Below, piece by piece: positions 1 to 8,747 of a stretch of 12,500 nucleotides of DNA (position 1 is its first letter; each line of letters starts with the position of its first letter). Origin of the DNA: Chrysomallon squamiferum (lineage: Eukaryota; Mollusca; Gastropoda; Neomphalida; Peltospiridae); contig CM022675.1 in NCBI GenBank assembly GCA_012295275.1, forward strand, positions 8,535,193 to 8,547,692, in the 5' to 3' direction. The notes beneath the pieces were generated by a model that saw only the letters and a list, made by a program, of their open reading frames with translations, did not search any database and was not told the DNA's origin. Position numbers and translations under genes: made by a program.

Positions 1-400
1 TCTAAAACTACATTATACCATACTATTCTAAAACTACATTATACTATACTATTATTTGTGTGTATACTATTCTAAAACTACATTATACCATACTATTATT
101 TGTGTGTATACTATTCTAAAACTACAGTATACCATACTATTATTTGTGTGTATACTATTCTAAAACTACAGAGTTTACCATACTATTATTTGTGTGTATA
201 CTATTCTAAAACTACAGTATGCCTTACTATAATTTGTGTGTATACTATTCTAAAACTACATTATACCATACTATTATTTGTGTGTATACTATTCTAAAAC
301 TACATTATACCATACTATTATTTGAGCGCATACTATTCTAAATCTACACAGTGGGTATCTGTAGCATTATATGTGTGTATTATTCTGAAACTGCAGAATA
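1..400. repeat. 44-bp minisatellite, about 9 copies
   Basis: The motif TCTAAAAC recurs at 27, 71, 115, 159, 205, 249 and 293, with a variant at 337 and a decayed one (TCTGAAAC) at 384. The spacing is 44 bp, with one 46-bp and one 47-bp step. Each unit carries a TCTAAAACTACA block, a TACCATACTATTATTTG block and a TGTGTGTATACTAT block. The first copy (position 1) is shortened to 26 bp by an internal deletion. The array is open at the left edge, so its true length is unknown. Copies near the right end are the most diverged, as expected at an array margin. The short open frame across it is a translation of the repeat, not a gene. Confidence 0.95.
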
Positions 401-507
401 CGAAGTATTGCAGATGGGTTAGTGTGTGATTAATTCCAGTTAATGTCTGTTAGAAGTGTTTCATGTTTAGTGCAGAGTTTTACGTAAAAGTCGTTTTGTT
501 TTTTCAG
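401..507. other. Short non-repetitive spacer
   Basis: AT-rich unique sequence between the minisatellite and the pyrimidine-rich segment. It ends in a T-rich run followed by CAG at 504-506, which resembles a 3' splice site, and GTAAGG follows four bases later. No coding frame connects to either signal, so I treat them as chance. Confidence 0.5.
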
Positions 508-850
508 AAAGGTAAGGTATCTATTTAATGTGTTTTCTTTCTCTCTTATTTCTGTCTTTATCTTTCTCTAGTTTTTTCTTTCACTCATTCTTTTTTTTTT
601 ATTTCTGTCTTTATCTTTTTCTATTTTTTCTTTCCCTCATTCATTTTTATTTCGGTCTCTTTATAATTCTTCTTCTTTCTCTCTTTCAGTATTTTCCTTT
701 TATTGTGACTCTTTCTTTTCTATTCTTTCTCTCATTCTTTCTTTCGCTTTTTAAATATCTAAACATCTTTGTCTCGATTTTTTTCTCACTTCCACTTTCT
801 TTTAATCATTTATCTCGTCTTTCATTCCTCCTTCTCTCTCTCAGCCTCAC
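508..850 (+). repeat. Pyrimidine-rich segment, left arm of a diverged inverted repeat
   Basis: A T/C-rich segment that includes an internal duplication: TTTCTGTCTTTATCTTT recurs about 53 bp apart near 549 and 602. The reverse complement of 2436-2727 matches it over most of its length in the same order. Shared blocks include AAAGG near the start, ATGTGTTTTCT, AATATCTAAACAT, CTCACTTCCAC, TCTTTTAATC and TCTTTCATTCCTCCTTCTC near the end. These blocks are too specific and too ordered to come from base composition alone. The open frame at 528-899 is Leu/Ser/Phe only and is not a credible protein. The identity of the element is unknown. Confidence 0.75.
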
Positions 851-959
851 TTTGTCATTCGTCCATTACTCCTATTTCTCTCTCCTTAGCCCACACTAAC
901 TATTATCCTCCACCTATCTACTCCATCTTGTCTACTTTTTCTTTTCCTCATTTTTCTTT

Positions 960-1015
<56 letters not shown>

Positions 1016-1060
1016 TGAAAATATCATGTTCATGAGTGGGAGTGTGATTGCAGAATTTTT
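851..1060. repeat. T/C-rich tail with a 52-nt T homopolymer
   Basis: The pyrimidine-rich stretch continues and ends in an uninterrupted T tract at 962-1013. On the minus strand this is a long A tract, which could be the tail of an old retroposed copy. No target-site duplication was recognised beside it. The exact length of such a tract is prone to sequencing error. Confidence 0.85.
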
Positions 1061-1106
1061 GCTGAAATGAAACCAACCTTGAAACTTTATGTTTCCATTA
1101 ATCTTC

Positions 1107-1163
1107 TTTTTTTTTTCTTTTTTTTTTTTTTTTTTTTTTGTTAGACAAGTGAAAAAAAAAAAA
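1107..1163. repeat. T-tract/A-tract inverted pair
   Basis: A run of 22 T (1118-1139), preceded by more T with one C, is followed after a 12-nt spacer by 12 A (1152-1163). The two tracts can pair as a simple hairpin. A-rich DNA with scattered T continues to about 1185. No gene is seen between 1014 and 1264. Confidence 0.7.
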
Positions 1164-1264
1164 TTAAAAATAAAAAATAAAAATATTGCTAAGGCTTATC
1201 CAGATTTAAACTCAAAGGAATGGCAGGTTTTTTTTAGGTAATATAATTCCTAATGATCATTTAC

Positions 1265-1293
1265 AATATATATATTTAAAAAGAAATTGTTAT

Positions 1294-1331
<38 letters not shown>

Positions 1332-1440
1332 TATTTAAAAAGAAATTGTTATTATATATATACACACACACACACATATCTGAAAAGAAATTGTTATTAC
1401 ATATATATGTATACATATTTAAAAAGAATATTTTTTTAAA
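1265..1440. repeat. Compound AT/AC repeat with an AAAAGAAATTGTTAT core
   Basis: The core AGAAATTGTTAT occurs at 1282, 1341 and 1386, with a truncated form near 1425. Spacings are 59, 45 and about 39 bp. The cores are separated by (AT)n followed by (AC)n tracts that shorten from copy to copy. This is a small tandem array of a fixed core joined to variable dinucleotide runs. The minus-strand open frame across it (1276-1686) is mostly translated repeat. Confidence 0.85.
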
Positions 1441-1590
1441 TATATAAATATGATCCAGATTTAAATGGATCTGAATCCAATAGCTGAATACAAAATGGTT
1501 ATTTCTGTTCCCAGTCACAGTTCTGTTACTGCTATGTAAAAAAACCCAATACTTATTAAACAAAACCTTCAGTTTGATACATGGAACCAA
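1441..1590. other. AT-rich unique stretch, no gene seen
   Basis: A short non-repetitive interval that includes a small imperfect palindrome, GATCCAGATTTAAATGGATC, at 1452-1471. I see no coding frame or RNA motif in it. Confidence 0.4.
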
Positions 1591-2389
1591 TAAAGCACAG
1601 ACAGACAGACAGAATGACAGACATTTATTCAAGCAGAAATAATGACTGACACACAGACAGACACCCGAATGTACAAAAACGATCAACGTAATTTATAGAA
1701 AACTGTTCAGACATTTTCGGAGTTTAAACAGAATCAAATACTGACACACACACACACTGACCACTGTGATGTATGGACCACTGGTCAGATAAATTGATGG
1801 ATGACCTCACAAACAGACAAATGGATATCTGGACAGTAGAATTTATGGACAGATGGTCAGATGTACACTTGACTAAACAGATGGACAGTAATGAGATTAA
1901 GAAAACATTAGTGGACAGACAAACACTTACAGATGGACATGATACTAACAGAATAACAGACGACAGGACAAATGGATATAAAAATGAAGGAATTTCTGGA
2001 ATGATAACATTAGTTTATATGATGTACAAACAGACAAACGTATGAATGAACCAGTGGACAGAAAAAGTGACAGACAGACAAATGTAAGGACTCATGGTCC
2101 TAAAAAAACAAAAACAAAGAGATTAATAAAATAATATTTAGTGAGAATTGATATGGAACACATACAGACACATGGATGGACAGACAGTCAGTTCTACATA
2201 GGCACGTATCAATGAATGGAAAAATCAACAAACTAACAGACAGACAGACTGACTGACATACTGACATATGGATTTATGGATTTATATTGACTCCTGGGTA
2301 TTCAAACAACCAAAAGGATTTAAAGAACAATATTTGGACAGACCTATGGATGTATTGACATGAAGACAGTCAATAACTGACAGACACAA
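1591..2389. repeat. Degenerate GACAGA/ATGGA-type repeat field
   Basis: Variants of GACAGAC, ACAGACAAATGG and ATGGACAGATGG recur dozens of times with irregular spacing. The clearest tetranucleotide run is (ACAG)n at 1597-1612, and a short AC run lies at 1744-1757. The open frame at 1773-2045 is rich in Asp, Met, Thr, Arg and Trp because ATGGAC, GACAGA and TGGACA are read in frame. It matches no family I know and is best read as translated repeat. The field is interrupted at about 2390-2792 and resumes from about 2895. Confidence 0.75.
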
Positions 2390-2413
2390 ACACACACACA
2401 CACACACACACAT
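2390..2413. repeat. (CA)n microsatellite
   Basis: A perfect CA run just left of the purine-rich inverted-repeat arm. It mirrors the (TG)n run on the other side of that arm. Confidence 0.95.
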
Positions 2414-2435
2414 GTACACAAATATATAATTATAT

Positions 2436-2727
2436 GAGACTGAGAGAGAGAAGGAGGAATGAAAGACAAAGATAAAAGATTAAAAGAATGTGGAAGTGAG
2501 AGAAAGAAAGAAAAAAGGAGACAAAAATGTTTAGATATTGATAGAGAGAATGAGAGAAAGAAGGGAAAAGGAAGAAAGTGCGACAATGAAAGAAAAATAG
2601 AGAAAGAGAGAGAGAAAGAATGATAAACAGACAGAAAAAAAAGAAAATAAGGCAAAACAAATAAAATAAAGATAAAGATAGAAATAAAAGAGAGAGAAAA
2701 CACATAAAATAAACACTTTTCCTTTAT
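2436..2727 (-). repeat. Purine-rich segment, right arm of a diverged inverted repeat
   Basis: Read on the minus strand, this segment matches 508-850 in order. ATGTGTTTTCTCTCTCTTT lies near its start, AATATCTAAACATTTTTGTCTC in the middle, and CTTCCACATTCTTTTAATC then TCTTTCATTCCTCCTTCTC near its end. It is about 50 bp shorter than the left arm, with indels among the low-complexity blocks. Both copies give minus/plus open frames beginning Met-Cys-Phe-Leu-Ser-Leu-Leu, but these are repeat translations. (CA)n lies on its left and (TG)n on its right. It appears to interrupt the GACAGA-type field, which continues on both sides. Confidence 0.75.
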
Positions 2728-2758
2728 AAAAATAACATTAAACATTATATACATGTGA

Positions 2759-2759
<1 letters not shown>

Positions 2760-2792
<33 letters not shown>
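2760..2792. repeat. (TG)n microsatellite
   Basis: A perfect 33-bp TG run. With the (CA)n at 2390-2413 it brackets the right arm in inverted orientation. The inner flanks (CATGTACACA on the left and TATACATGTGAA on the right) are loosely complementary too. Confidence 0.95.
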
Positions 2793-2794
<2 letters not shown>

Positions 2795-3037
2795 AATTAA
2801 AGTTTTAATATAGGATGCAAGAGTTTAATAAAAACACGTCTTACTTAAAAACTATAAAAACCAAAAATTGAGATTTATGACTAAAAATAAGAAATTGGAC
2901 AGACAGAAATATGGATGGATGACTGTGTAAACAATCGAAGAGATTTTCCCAAAATTAGATAAATTTACTTTTGGACAGACGTTCAGACTTGCAGACTGTC
3001 AATTTTATTACCTATTTAATCACTATATATTTACTTC

Positions 3038-3074
<37 letters not shown>

Positions 3075-3245
3075 AACATGTAACATCTGCCAGAAACATT
3101 TACGTACAAACAGACATTCAGACACCCTCTTTAAGTCAATAAAACATAGCAATAGTTTAAAAAAAAAAAAAAAAAAAAAATTAAAAACATGAAGAATATT
3201 CATTTATTATCTATCAGTGGACAGACATTTAGACAAATGGACTCC
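2793..3245. repeat. AT-rich DNA with GACAGA remnants and two long A tracts
   Basis: AT-rich sequence to about 2890. GGACAGACAG-type remnants then reappear at about 2897, 2973, 3108 and 3220. Homopolymer A tracts lie at 3042-3072 (31 nt) and 3159-3180 (22 nt), and each follows a TTAA or GTTAA context. Open frames on either strand consist of poly-Lys or poly-Phe from these tracts. No gene is seen. Confidence 0.7.
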
Positions 3246-3630
3246 ATTTAATTCAGTAATTTAAAAAAAAAAAAAACAAGAATCTATGGCGCTGACTGAT
3301 GGATTTAATTTAATCTTCTGATTTCTGTCACTGCAACACAAACTGTTTTTATTACACTGGCGTAATATCTTTTGTATGCCATACCATGGATATGAAATCA
3401 GCCGACACTTTTGGGCTGTGGTTTGACTTTTTCTTTTTGTTATTATGGTTAATCACATGCAGTTATTGTAATTACATCACACACACACGTGTGTGTGTGA
3501 GTGTCAGTGTATTACTGTAATTACATAGTTCATATACGAGTGGTATCCAACCCCATGCTATGAAATACAGAGCCGTAAAATAAATGGATGCAGAAAAATA
3601 ATGTGGGACTGATGGAAGGGAGTGATATCC
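3246..3630. other. Mostly unique AT-rich DNA, no gene seen
   Basis: A more complex interval with a 14-nt A tract at 3263-3276. It holds the palindrome described separately at 3467-3526. I find no sustained coding frame, splice pair or RNA gene. Confidence 0.5.
3467..3526. repeat. 24-bp CA/TG palindrome between two TGTAATTACAT copies
   Basis: Positions 3477-3500 form a perfect palindrome: TCAC alternating CA up to a central CG, then the mirror complement ending in GTGA. It is bracketed by direct copies of TGTAATTACAT at 3467-3477 and 3516-3526. TGTAATTACA is itself a 10-bp palindrome with a TAATTA core of the homeodomain-binding type. Alternating purine-pyrimidine DNA of this kind can adopt Z-form or extrude a cruciform. 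A regulatory role is inference only. Confidence 0.8.
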
Positions 3631-3738
3631 AGTGGAAAAAAAAAGGAAAGAAAATGATATGAATGAATTTATTTGTGATGGGATGGTGTTTGTGTTTGAA
3701 TCAAGTGGGATATTGAAGTATATGTGAGAGATGGAGAG

Positions 3739-3842
<104 letters not shown>

Positions 3843-3931
3843 AGGAGGTGAAAAGATTATGAATTTTTGTGATGGAATGGTGTTTGTGAAGTAAGTGGGA
3901 TATTGAAGTATATGAGATGGGGAGAGTTAGA

Positions 3932-3944
<13 letters not shown>

Positions 3945-4023
<79 letters not shown>
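3945..4023. repeat. (GA)n microsatellite, about 39 units
   Basis: A perfect AG run ending duplication copy 2, preceded by (GATA)3. On its right it degrades into the purine-rich field. Confidence 0.97.
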
Positions 4024-4025
<2 letters not shown>

Positions 4026-4440
4026 AGTAACAGAAATAGAGAGAGCAGACGAGATAAAGAGAGAGAGAGAGAAAGAGAAATATAATCAGAGAGACAGAGA
4101 GATAAAGAAACAGAGAGAAAAGACAGAGAAAGAGTAACAGTAAGATAGAGACAGCAGAAGAGACATGTTATATGCAGAATGAGAGACAGAGCAAGATAGA
4201 AAAAAATAGAGACAGAAAGAGACAAGAGAAACAGAGAGAGAGAGACACTATAAACGCTATAAAAAGAGACAGAAACAGAGACATAGTAAAAGTAGTTTGA
4301 GAGAGTAGAAATGGATGTGTATAAAAAAATAATAATAGAATACAACAGAGAAATAGGAGAAAGATTAAAGAGAAGTAAACAATAAATAAAAAAAACAACA
4401 GAAAAAAAACAACATGGAATAATGGAAAAACAAAAACAGA
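4024..4440. repeat. Degenerate purine-rich (GAGACAGA-type) field
   Basis: Imperfect GAGA, ACAGAGA and AGATAGAGACAG motifs decay outward from the GA tract, and the last 130 bp become A-rich. It looks like an old GA microsatellite that has accumulated substitutions. The long minus-strand frame (3857-4531) is its Ser/Leu/Phe/Val translation and is rejected as a gene. Confidence 0.8.
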
Positions 4441-4535
4441 CACACAGACTTTCTTCAGGACGCAGTGACACACACACTAAAACAGACACACACACACACA
4501 CTGATGGAAATAAGAAGACACACACACACACATTA
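4441..4535. repeat. Interrupted (AC)n array
   Basis: AC runs at about 4467-4477, 4485-4501 and 4518-4531 are separated by short AAACAG and TGATGGAAATAAG spacers. Confidence 0.9.
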
Positions 4536-4659
4536 AGTATTAAACAATCTGTAAAATCAGACAGATAATCATATTTCTCACATCACCGTATCGCATGGGA
4601 AATTTCTGTTAAATATCAATGTTTACGTTGTCTGGTCTGTACAATAACTGATGATATAT

Positions 4660-4699
4660 CACCTGTTAAACAGTTAGGATGTTAGACTGCTAACAGGTG
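4660..4699. repeat. Short inverted repeat (9-bp stem)
   Basis: CACCTGTTA (4660-4668) is followed after 22 nt by its exact complement TAACAGGTG (4691-4699). A further CAG/CTG pairing inside needs one bulge. Each arm contains an E-box-type CACCTG/CAGGTG. Function unknown. Confidence 0.7.
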
Positions 4700-4756
4700 G
4701 TGTTCTTTCTCACTGTAAGACAAAAGAAGAATTTTTACATGTGTGCCCTTGTAAGT

Positions 4757-4803
4757 AATTGAATTCATAACCTCATGGATGTTTACCTAATCAGATAATT
4801 ATT
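4757..4803 (-). repeat. Possible degenerate SINE-like copy A
   Basis: Read on the minus strand, ATTATCT, a TAAACATCCAT block and GAGGTTATGAATTCA occur in the same order as in 4934-4996, with an internal deletion of about 15 bp. The similarity is short and the sequence AT-rich, so common origin is only a possibility. Confidence 0.25.
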
Positions 4804-4860
4804 GTTTTAGGCCAGTAAAGTTAAATATTTGTTTGAGGGAGGAATACTTTGTTTGTGCAC

Positions 4861-5130
4861 TAAGTTCTTTTGTTGTTTTTGTGTGTTTTTTCTTCTTTTT
4901 TGTTTTTTTGTTTTTGATTAAAGAATTTTTATATCAGGACATGAACCTGTAACCCTGAGACTTCTGCAGATTTGATGTTTAGCAAGATAATCTATTGATA
5001 AATTTAGTTTTTTTTCTTTTTTTTTTTGGTTCTTGTTTTAGGTTTTTTTCTTATGTTTGTTGTTGTTTGTTGTTGTTTTTGTTGTTTTTTGGGGGGTGAG
5101 TTGTAGTGGGGTGGTTTTTTTTTGTTTTTA
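4861..5130. repeat. T/G-rich low-complexity stretch
   Basis: TTTTG, TTGTTG and T runs dominate, interrupted by copy B above. A six-G run at 5091-5096 and GGGG at 5108-5111 are the only G runs, too few for a standard quadruplex. No gene. Confidence 0.75.
4934..4996 (-). repeat. Possible tRNA-derived SINE-like copy B
   Basis: On the minus strand, GGTTCATGTCC (4947-4937) is one substitution from the RNA polymerase III B-box core. It sits as a 7-nt loop on a mostly paired ACAGG/CCTGA stem, as in a T arm. No convincing anticodon arm or A box could be traced. This may be a decayed tRNA-derived SINE head or chance. It is not a functional tRNA. Confidence 0.25.
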
Positions 5131-5764
5131 CTCAATTTTTACAAACCGTTAATTTTATGTAATAAGCTTTTATTCAAGAACTGAGCCCAAAATCGTTCAA
5201 CCATGGAAAGCCACAGTAACACGCACGCTTCAAGGCTAGTTAATTCTGGAACTCGAAAAACCTGCATTTGAACTTACCTGAACCCACTGAGCGAACACAA
5301 CAATAAACACATAAATACACTTTGTGCAACAAGCAGACAAATAGCAGCAGGTAACAACAATAGACTAATTATTACTGTTTGTGTGTGAGATATTAACGAT
5401 ATCACACGAGGTAAAGAAAACCTTCTTTTGTATCTATTATGGAATAAAAAGAACACATAAATATGATACGGCTGCTACATTCCAAAAACTTATCTTTATG
5501 CAGTCAAGCATAGATGCATTGTCTACAGAATAAAGTAAGTTTTTTTGTGTGTCTGGAAAAGAAATGATTTCAACGGTGACTTGGCAAAAAAATTAGTAAT
5601 TGATGAAATTAAAATTTAAAAATTTTAGACAGACAGATTTATCAAGCAGGTACAAAGATTCAAAGAATTAGGAATAATTTTAGAAGAATGAAAAAAGGAA
5701 AGAAAATTGAAAGAAATAATACAAGAGGATGGAATTACAGGATGATGTGACAAATATATGAAAT
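5131..5764. other. Mostly unique DNA with one weak candidate exon
   Basis: This is one of the least repetitive parts of the window. A candidate minus-strand exon (5278-5456) is listed separately. The rest holds no recognisable coding or RNA feature and becomes A-rich toward 5700. Confidence 0.5.
5278..5456 (-). other. Weak candidate coding exon ending at a consensus splice donor
   Basis: On the minus strand an open frame starts at ATG (5456). It encodes a short basic stretch (Arg-Tyr-Lys-Arg-Arg, residues 8-12) and then about 30 mostly hydrophobic residues (27-58) including LLLLPAAICLLVAQ. It runs into TTCAG|GTAAGT, a full-consensus 5' splice site, so the in-frame TAA lies within the intron side of the donor. 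A signal-anchor first exon would look like this. Against it, the strand is T/G-rich here, which makes hydrophobic translations by chance, and I see no partner exon or known family. Confidence 0.15.
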
Positions 5765-5765
5765 C

Positions 5766-5811
<46 letters not shown>

Positions 5812-6020
5812 TCAAAACAATAACAACAGAAATAATAATAAATAATATACCAGTAAGAACAATAGTAATAATAATTTAAAAAAAACCCAGTAATAATAAT
5901 AATAATAATAATAATAATAGTAGTAGTAGCAATAATAGTAACACTAATAACAATAATTGTAATAATTGTAATAATAATAAAGTAATAATAATAATAAGAA
6001 TGATAGTAATAGTAATAGTA

Positions 6021-6095
<75 letters not shown>

Positions 6096-6180
6096 GTAAT
6101 AATAATAATAATAATAATAGCCAAAATAATAACAATAATAATGGCAACAACATTAACAATAACAATAATAAAACAAAAAA
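5765..6180. repeat. (AAT)n trinucleotide field
   Basis: Perfect AAT runs lie at about 5765-5809, 5891-5919 and 6024-6094, the last about 23 units. They are joined by variant blocks of AGT/ATAGTA, AAC and TTGTAATAA. The single-base variants (TAG, TAC, TGG for TAA) form short homogeneous sub-runs, as expected from local slippage. Poly-Ile and poly-Leu open frames on both strands are artefacts of the repeat. Confidence 0.95.
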
Positions 6181-6600
6181 TATTTTAAAACAAAAAAAAA
6201 CACTATACACACACACACATAAACACTAACAACACAAAAGTCATTTAACTTACCAAAACTTGAATGGATGAAACAGCAACAACATTTAAATCCCAACAGA
6301 AAAAAATCACCAAACCGTCACAAAAAATAATAATAATAAAAAAATAAAATAAATAAATAAATAACAAGAAGAATAATCCTGCTCAAAACGATTTCCACCA
6401 CAAAAAAAAAAAACACTTTATAACACTCAAGTCACAATCACTGAACGGACAGGAAAAATGTGACATCTGCTTTACACAAACACTAAAACTTTAACGTCTG
6501 CTACAAAGAGAAAATTCTCATCTGCTACTCCGGAATCTGTCTGCTCTTACAGACTGTCGTCTGCTTCACGACTATCAGACGACTAAAAAGCTACTTCTGA
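6181..6600. other. A-rich to unique DNA, no gene seen
   Basis: Starts A-rich, with AC, AATAAT and (AAAT)n patches to about 6415. From 6440 it becomes more complex, with several CTGCT[A/T/C]-type words (ATCTGCT, GTCTGCT). I see no gene. Confidence 0.5.
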
Positions 6601-6648
6601 CTGTCTCTCGCTCTCTCTCTCTTACTCTCTCTCTCTCTCTTACTCTCT
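6601..6648. repeat. (CT)n microsatellite, interrupted
   Basis: A CT-rich run broken by CGCT and two TTACT interruptions. Confidence 0.9.
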
Positions 6649-6937
6649 GAGCCTGTCTCAAGTTCCTGGCACTACAGTAAAAGGCTTATGCCGACTGTAA
6701 CGAGAGTACTGAACATGTTAAATACAGGAGTGCAGTACAGGAGTGCAATACATGTGTGTATTGTATGGGAGCGTTTATCGATGCCAAATTCTCTTCTATT
6801 TTTTTTTCACCACTGCTGTGGATGCCGATGGTGGGGGAGAATGGAATCAGATGCAGTGCTGCTGCTGTAGTTGGTGAGGTATGTCGGTGTGATGGTGTGT
6901 AGTTGTAGTCCAAGAGGTATTATGAAATATGAAATGG
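6649..6937. other. Unique stretch with a 13-bp tandem duplication
   Basis: TACAGGAGTGCAG at 6723-6735 is repeated at 6736-6748 with one change. Short open frames exist on both strands (6688-6870 plus, 6686-6913 minus) but overlap each other and show no domain, codon or splice support. Confidence 0.5.
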
Positions 6938-7010
6938 TAATGTGTGTGTGTATATATATATGAATATATATGTTCATGTGTGTGTGTGTGTGTGTGTATA
7001 TATATACGTG

Positions 7011-7069
<59 letters not shown>

Positions 7070-7196
7070 ATATGTGGATATATGTGTATATTTGTGAGAA
7101 CTACATCTGTGTATGTGTTAATGTATGCAGGTGTTTGAATGTTTATATGTTAGTGTATGCATATACTTCTGTCATATATACATATATATATATATG
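6938..7196. repeat. TG/TA dinucleotide region
   Basis: (TG)n runs at 6977-6997 and 7013-7068 (28 units) are linked by (TA)n patches. Degenerate TGTATATG sequence follows to 7196, ending in an (AT)n run at about 7182-7195. Alternating purine-pyrimidine DNA of this length is Z-form prone. Confidence 0.92.
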
Positions 7197-7521
7197 ACAC
7201 ACACAAACATATGAATGTATTTGTTACTTTAATATAACAAGCTGTGTACACAAAAATTGATCATTGTTGGTGGTCTTCCCAAGATTTATTTCACATTCCA
7301 ACCGGTAACTCACCATCCATCCATGAAAAAAAGTTGGTATGTGCTCTCCTGTGTGGCAGAACATGCTAATTAAAGCTCTGTGATGTTAATAGAGAGAAAG
7401 TTTCAGGTTTCCTCTTTGTGTTAGAAAAGCCAGGTGTCTGATACACAGCTTAACTCACTGAAAAAATAATCAGTGTGTTCTAGTTGTGAGGTTAACGAAA
7501 ATAAACTTAAAATTAAAGCCA

Positions 7522-7524
<3 letters not shown>
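7197..7524. other. Unique DNA left of the satellite, no gene seen
   Basis: Moderately complex AT-rich sequence. CATTCCAACCGGT at 7294-7306 recurs exactly inside the loop and stem of the hairpin at 9365-9408. No coding frame is supported. Confidence 0.5.
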
Positions 7525-7598
<74 letters not shown>

Positions 7599-7695
7599 TC
7601 AGTTTTCTGTCTTTGTTTATATTAGAATTTTTTATCAATGCCCAGCAAATTACATTCTGTACAAACAATGTTTTAACTTCATAAATGATTTGTTT

Positions 7696-7762
<67 letters not shown>

Positions 7763-7859
7763 TCAGTTTTCTGTCTTTGTTTATATTAGAATTTTTTATC
7801 AATGCCCAGCAAATTACATTCTGTACAAACAATGTTTTAACTTCATAAATGATTTGTTT

Positions 7860-7918
<59 letters not shown>

Positions 7919-8015
7919 TCAGTTTTCTGTCTTTGTTTATATTAGAATTTTTTATCAATGCCCAGCAAATTACATTCTGTACAAACAATGTTTTAACTCA
8001 TAAATGATTTGATTT

Positions 8016-8089
<74 letters not shown>

Positions 8090-8189
8090 TCAGTTTTCTG
8101 TCTTTGTTTATATTAGAATTTTTTTATCAATGCCCAGCAAATTACATTCTGTACAAACAATGTTTTAACTTCATAAATGATTTGTTTTT

Positions 8190-8245
<56 letters not shown>

Positions 8246-8335
8246 AGTTTTCTGTCTTTGTTTATATTAGAATTTTTTATCAATGCCCAGCAAATTACAT
8301 TCTGTACAAACAATGTTTTAACTTCATAAATGATT

Positions 8336-8404
<69 letters not shown>

Positions 8405-8501
8405 TCAGTTTTCTGTCTTTGTTTATATTAGAATTTTTTATCAATGCCCAGCAAATTACATTCTGTACAAACAATGTTTTAACTTCATAAATGATTTGTT
8501 T

Positions 8502-8571
<70 letters not shown>

Positions 8572-8670
8572 TCAGTTTTCTGTCTTTGTTTATATTAGAA
8601 TTTTTTTTATCAATGCCCAGCAAATTACATTCTGTACAAACAATGTTTTAACTTCATAAATGATTTGTTT

Positions 8671-8747
<77 letters not shown>

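Larger units (their letters stand above)
4536..4860. other. Unique AT-rich DNA, no gene seen
   Basis: Complex sequence with a stem-loop at 4660-4699 and one copy of a possible SINE-like relic at 4757-4803. No open frame of interest. Confidence 0.5.

Noticed and set aside
494-516. T-rich CAG followed four bases later by GTAAGG, resembling a 4-nt micro-exon
   Set aside because: No coding frame on either side, and such words are frequent in T-rich DNA.
528-899. 123-residue plus-strand open frame and its minus-strand counterpart at 2430-2705 with a matching start
   Set aside because: The similarity is real, but it reflects the inverted DNA repeat. The sequence is almost only Leu, Ser and Phe from T/C-rich DNA.
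1773-2045. 90-residue frame rich in Asp, Thr, Arg, Met and Trp
   Set aside because: It follows from in-frame GACAGA and ATGGAC repeats and has no family resemblance or splice context.
3857-4531. 224-residue minus-strand frame, the longest in the window
   Set aside because: Translation of GA/CT and AC microsatellites (Ser-Leu and Cys-Val repeats).
5876-6216. Poly-Ile/poly-Leu frames on both strands
   Set aside because: Direct translation of (AAT)n.
6686-6913. 75-residue minus frame and overlapping 60-residue plus frame
   Set aside because: Mutually overlapping on opposite strands, no splice signals of note and no recognised motif.
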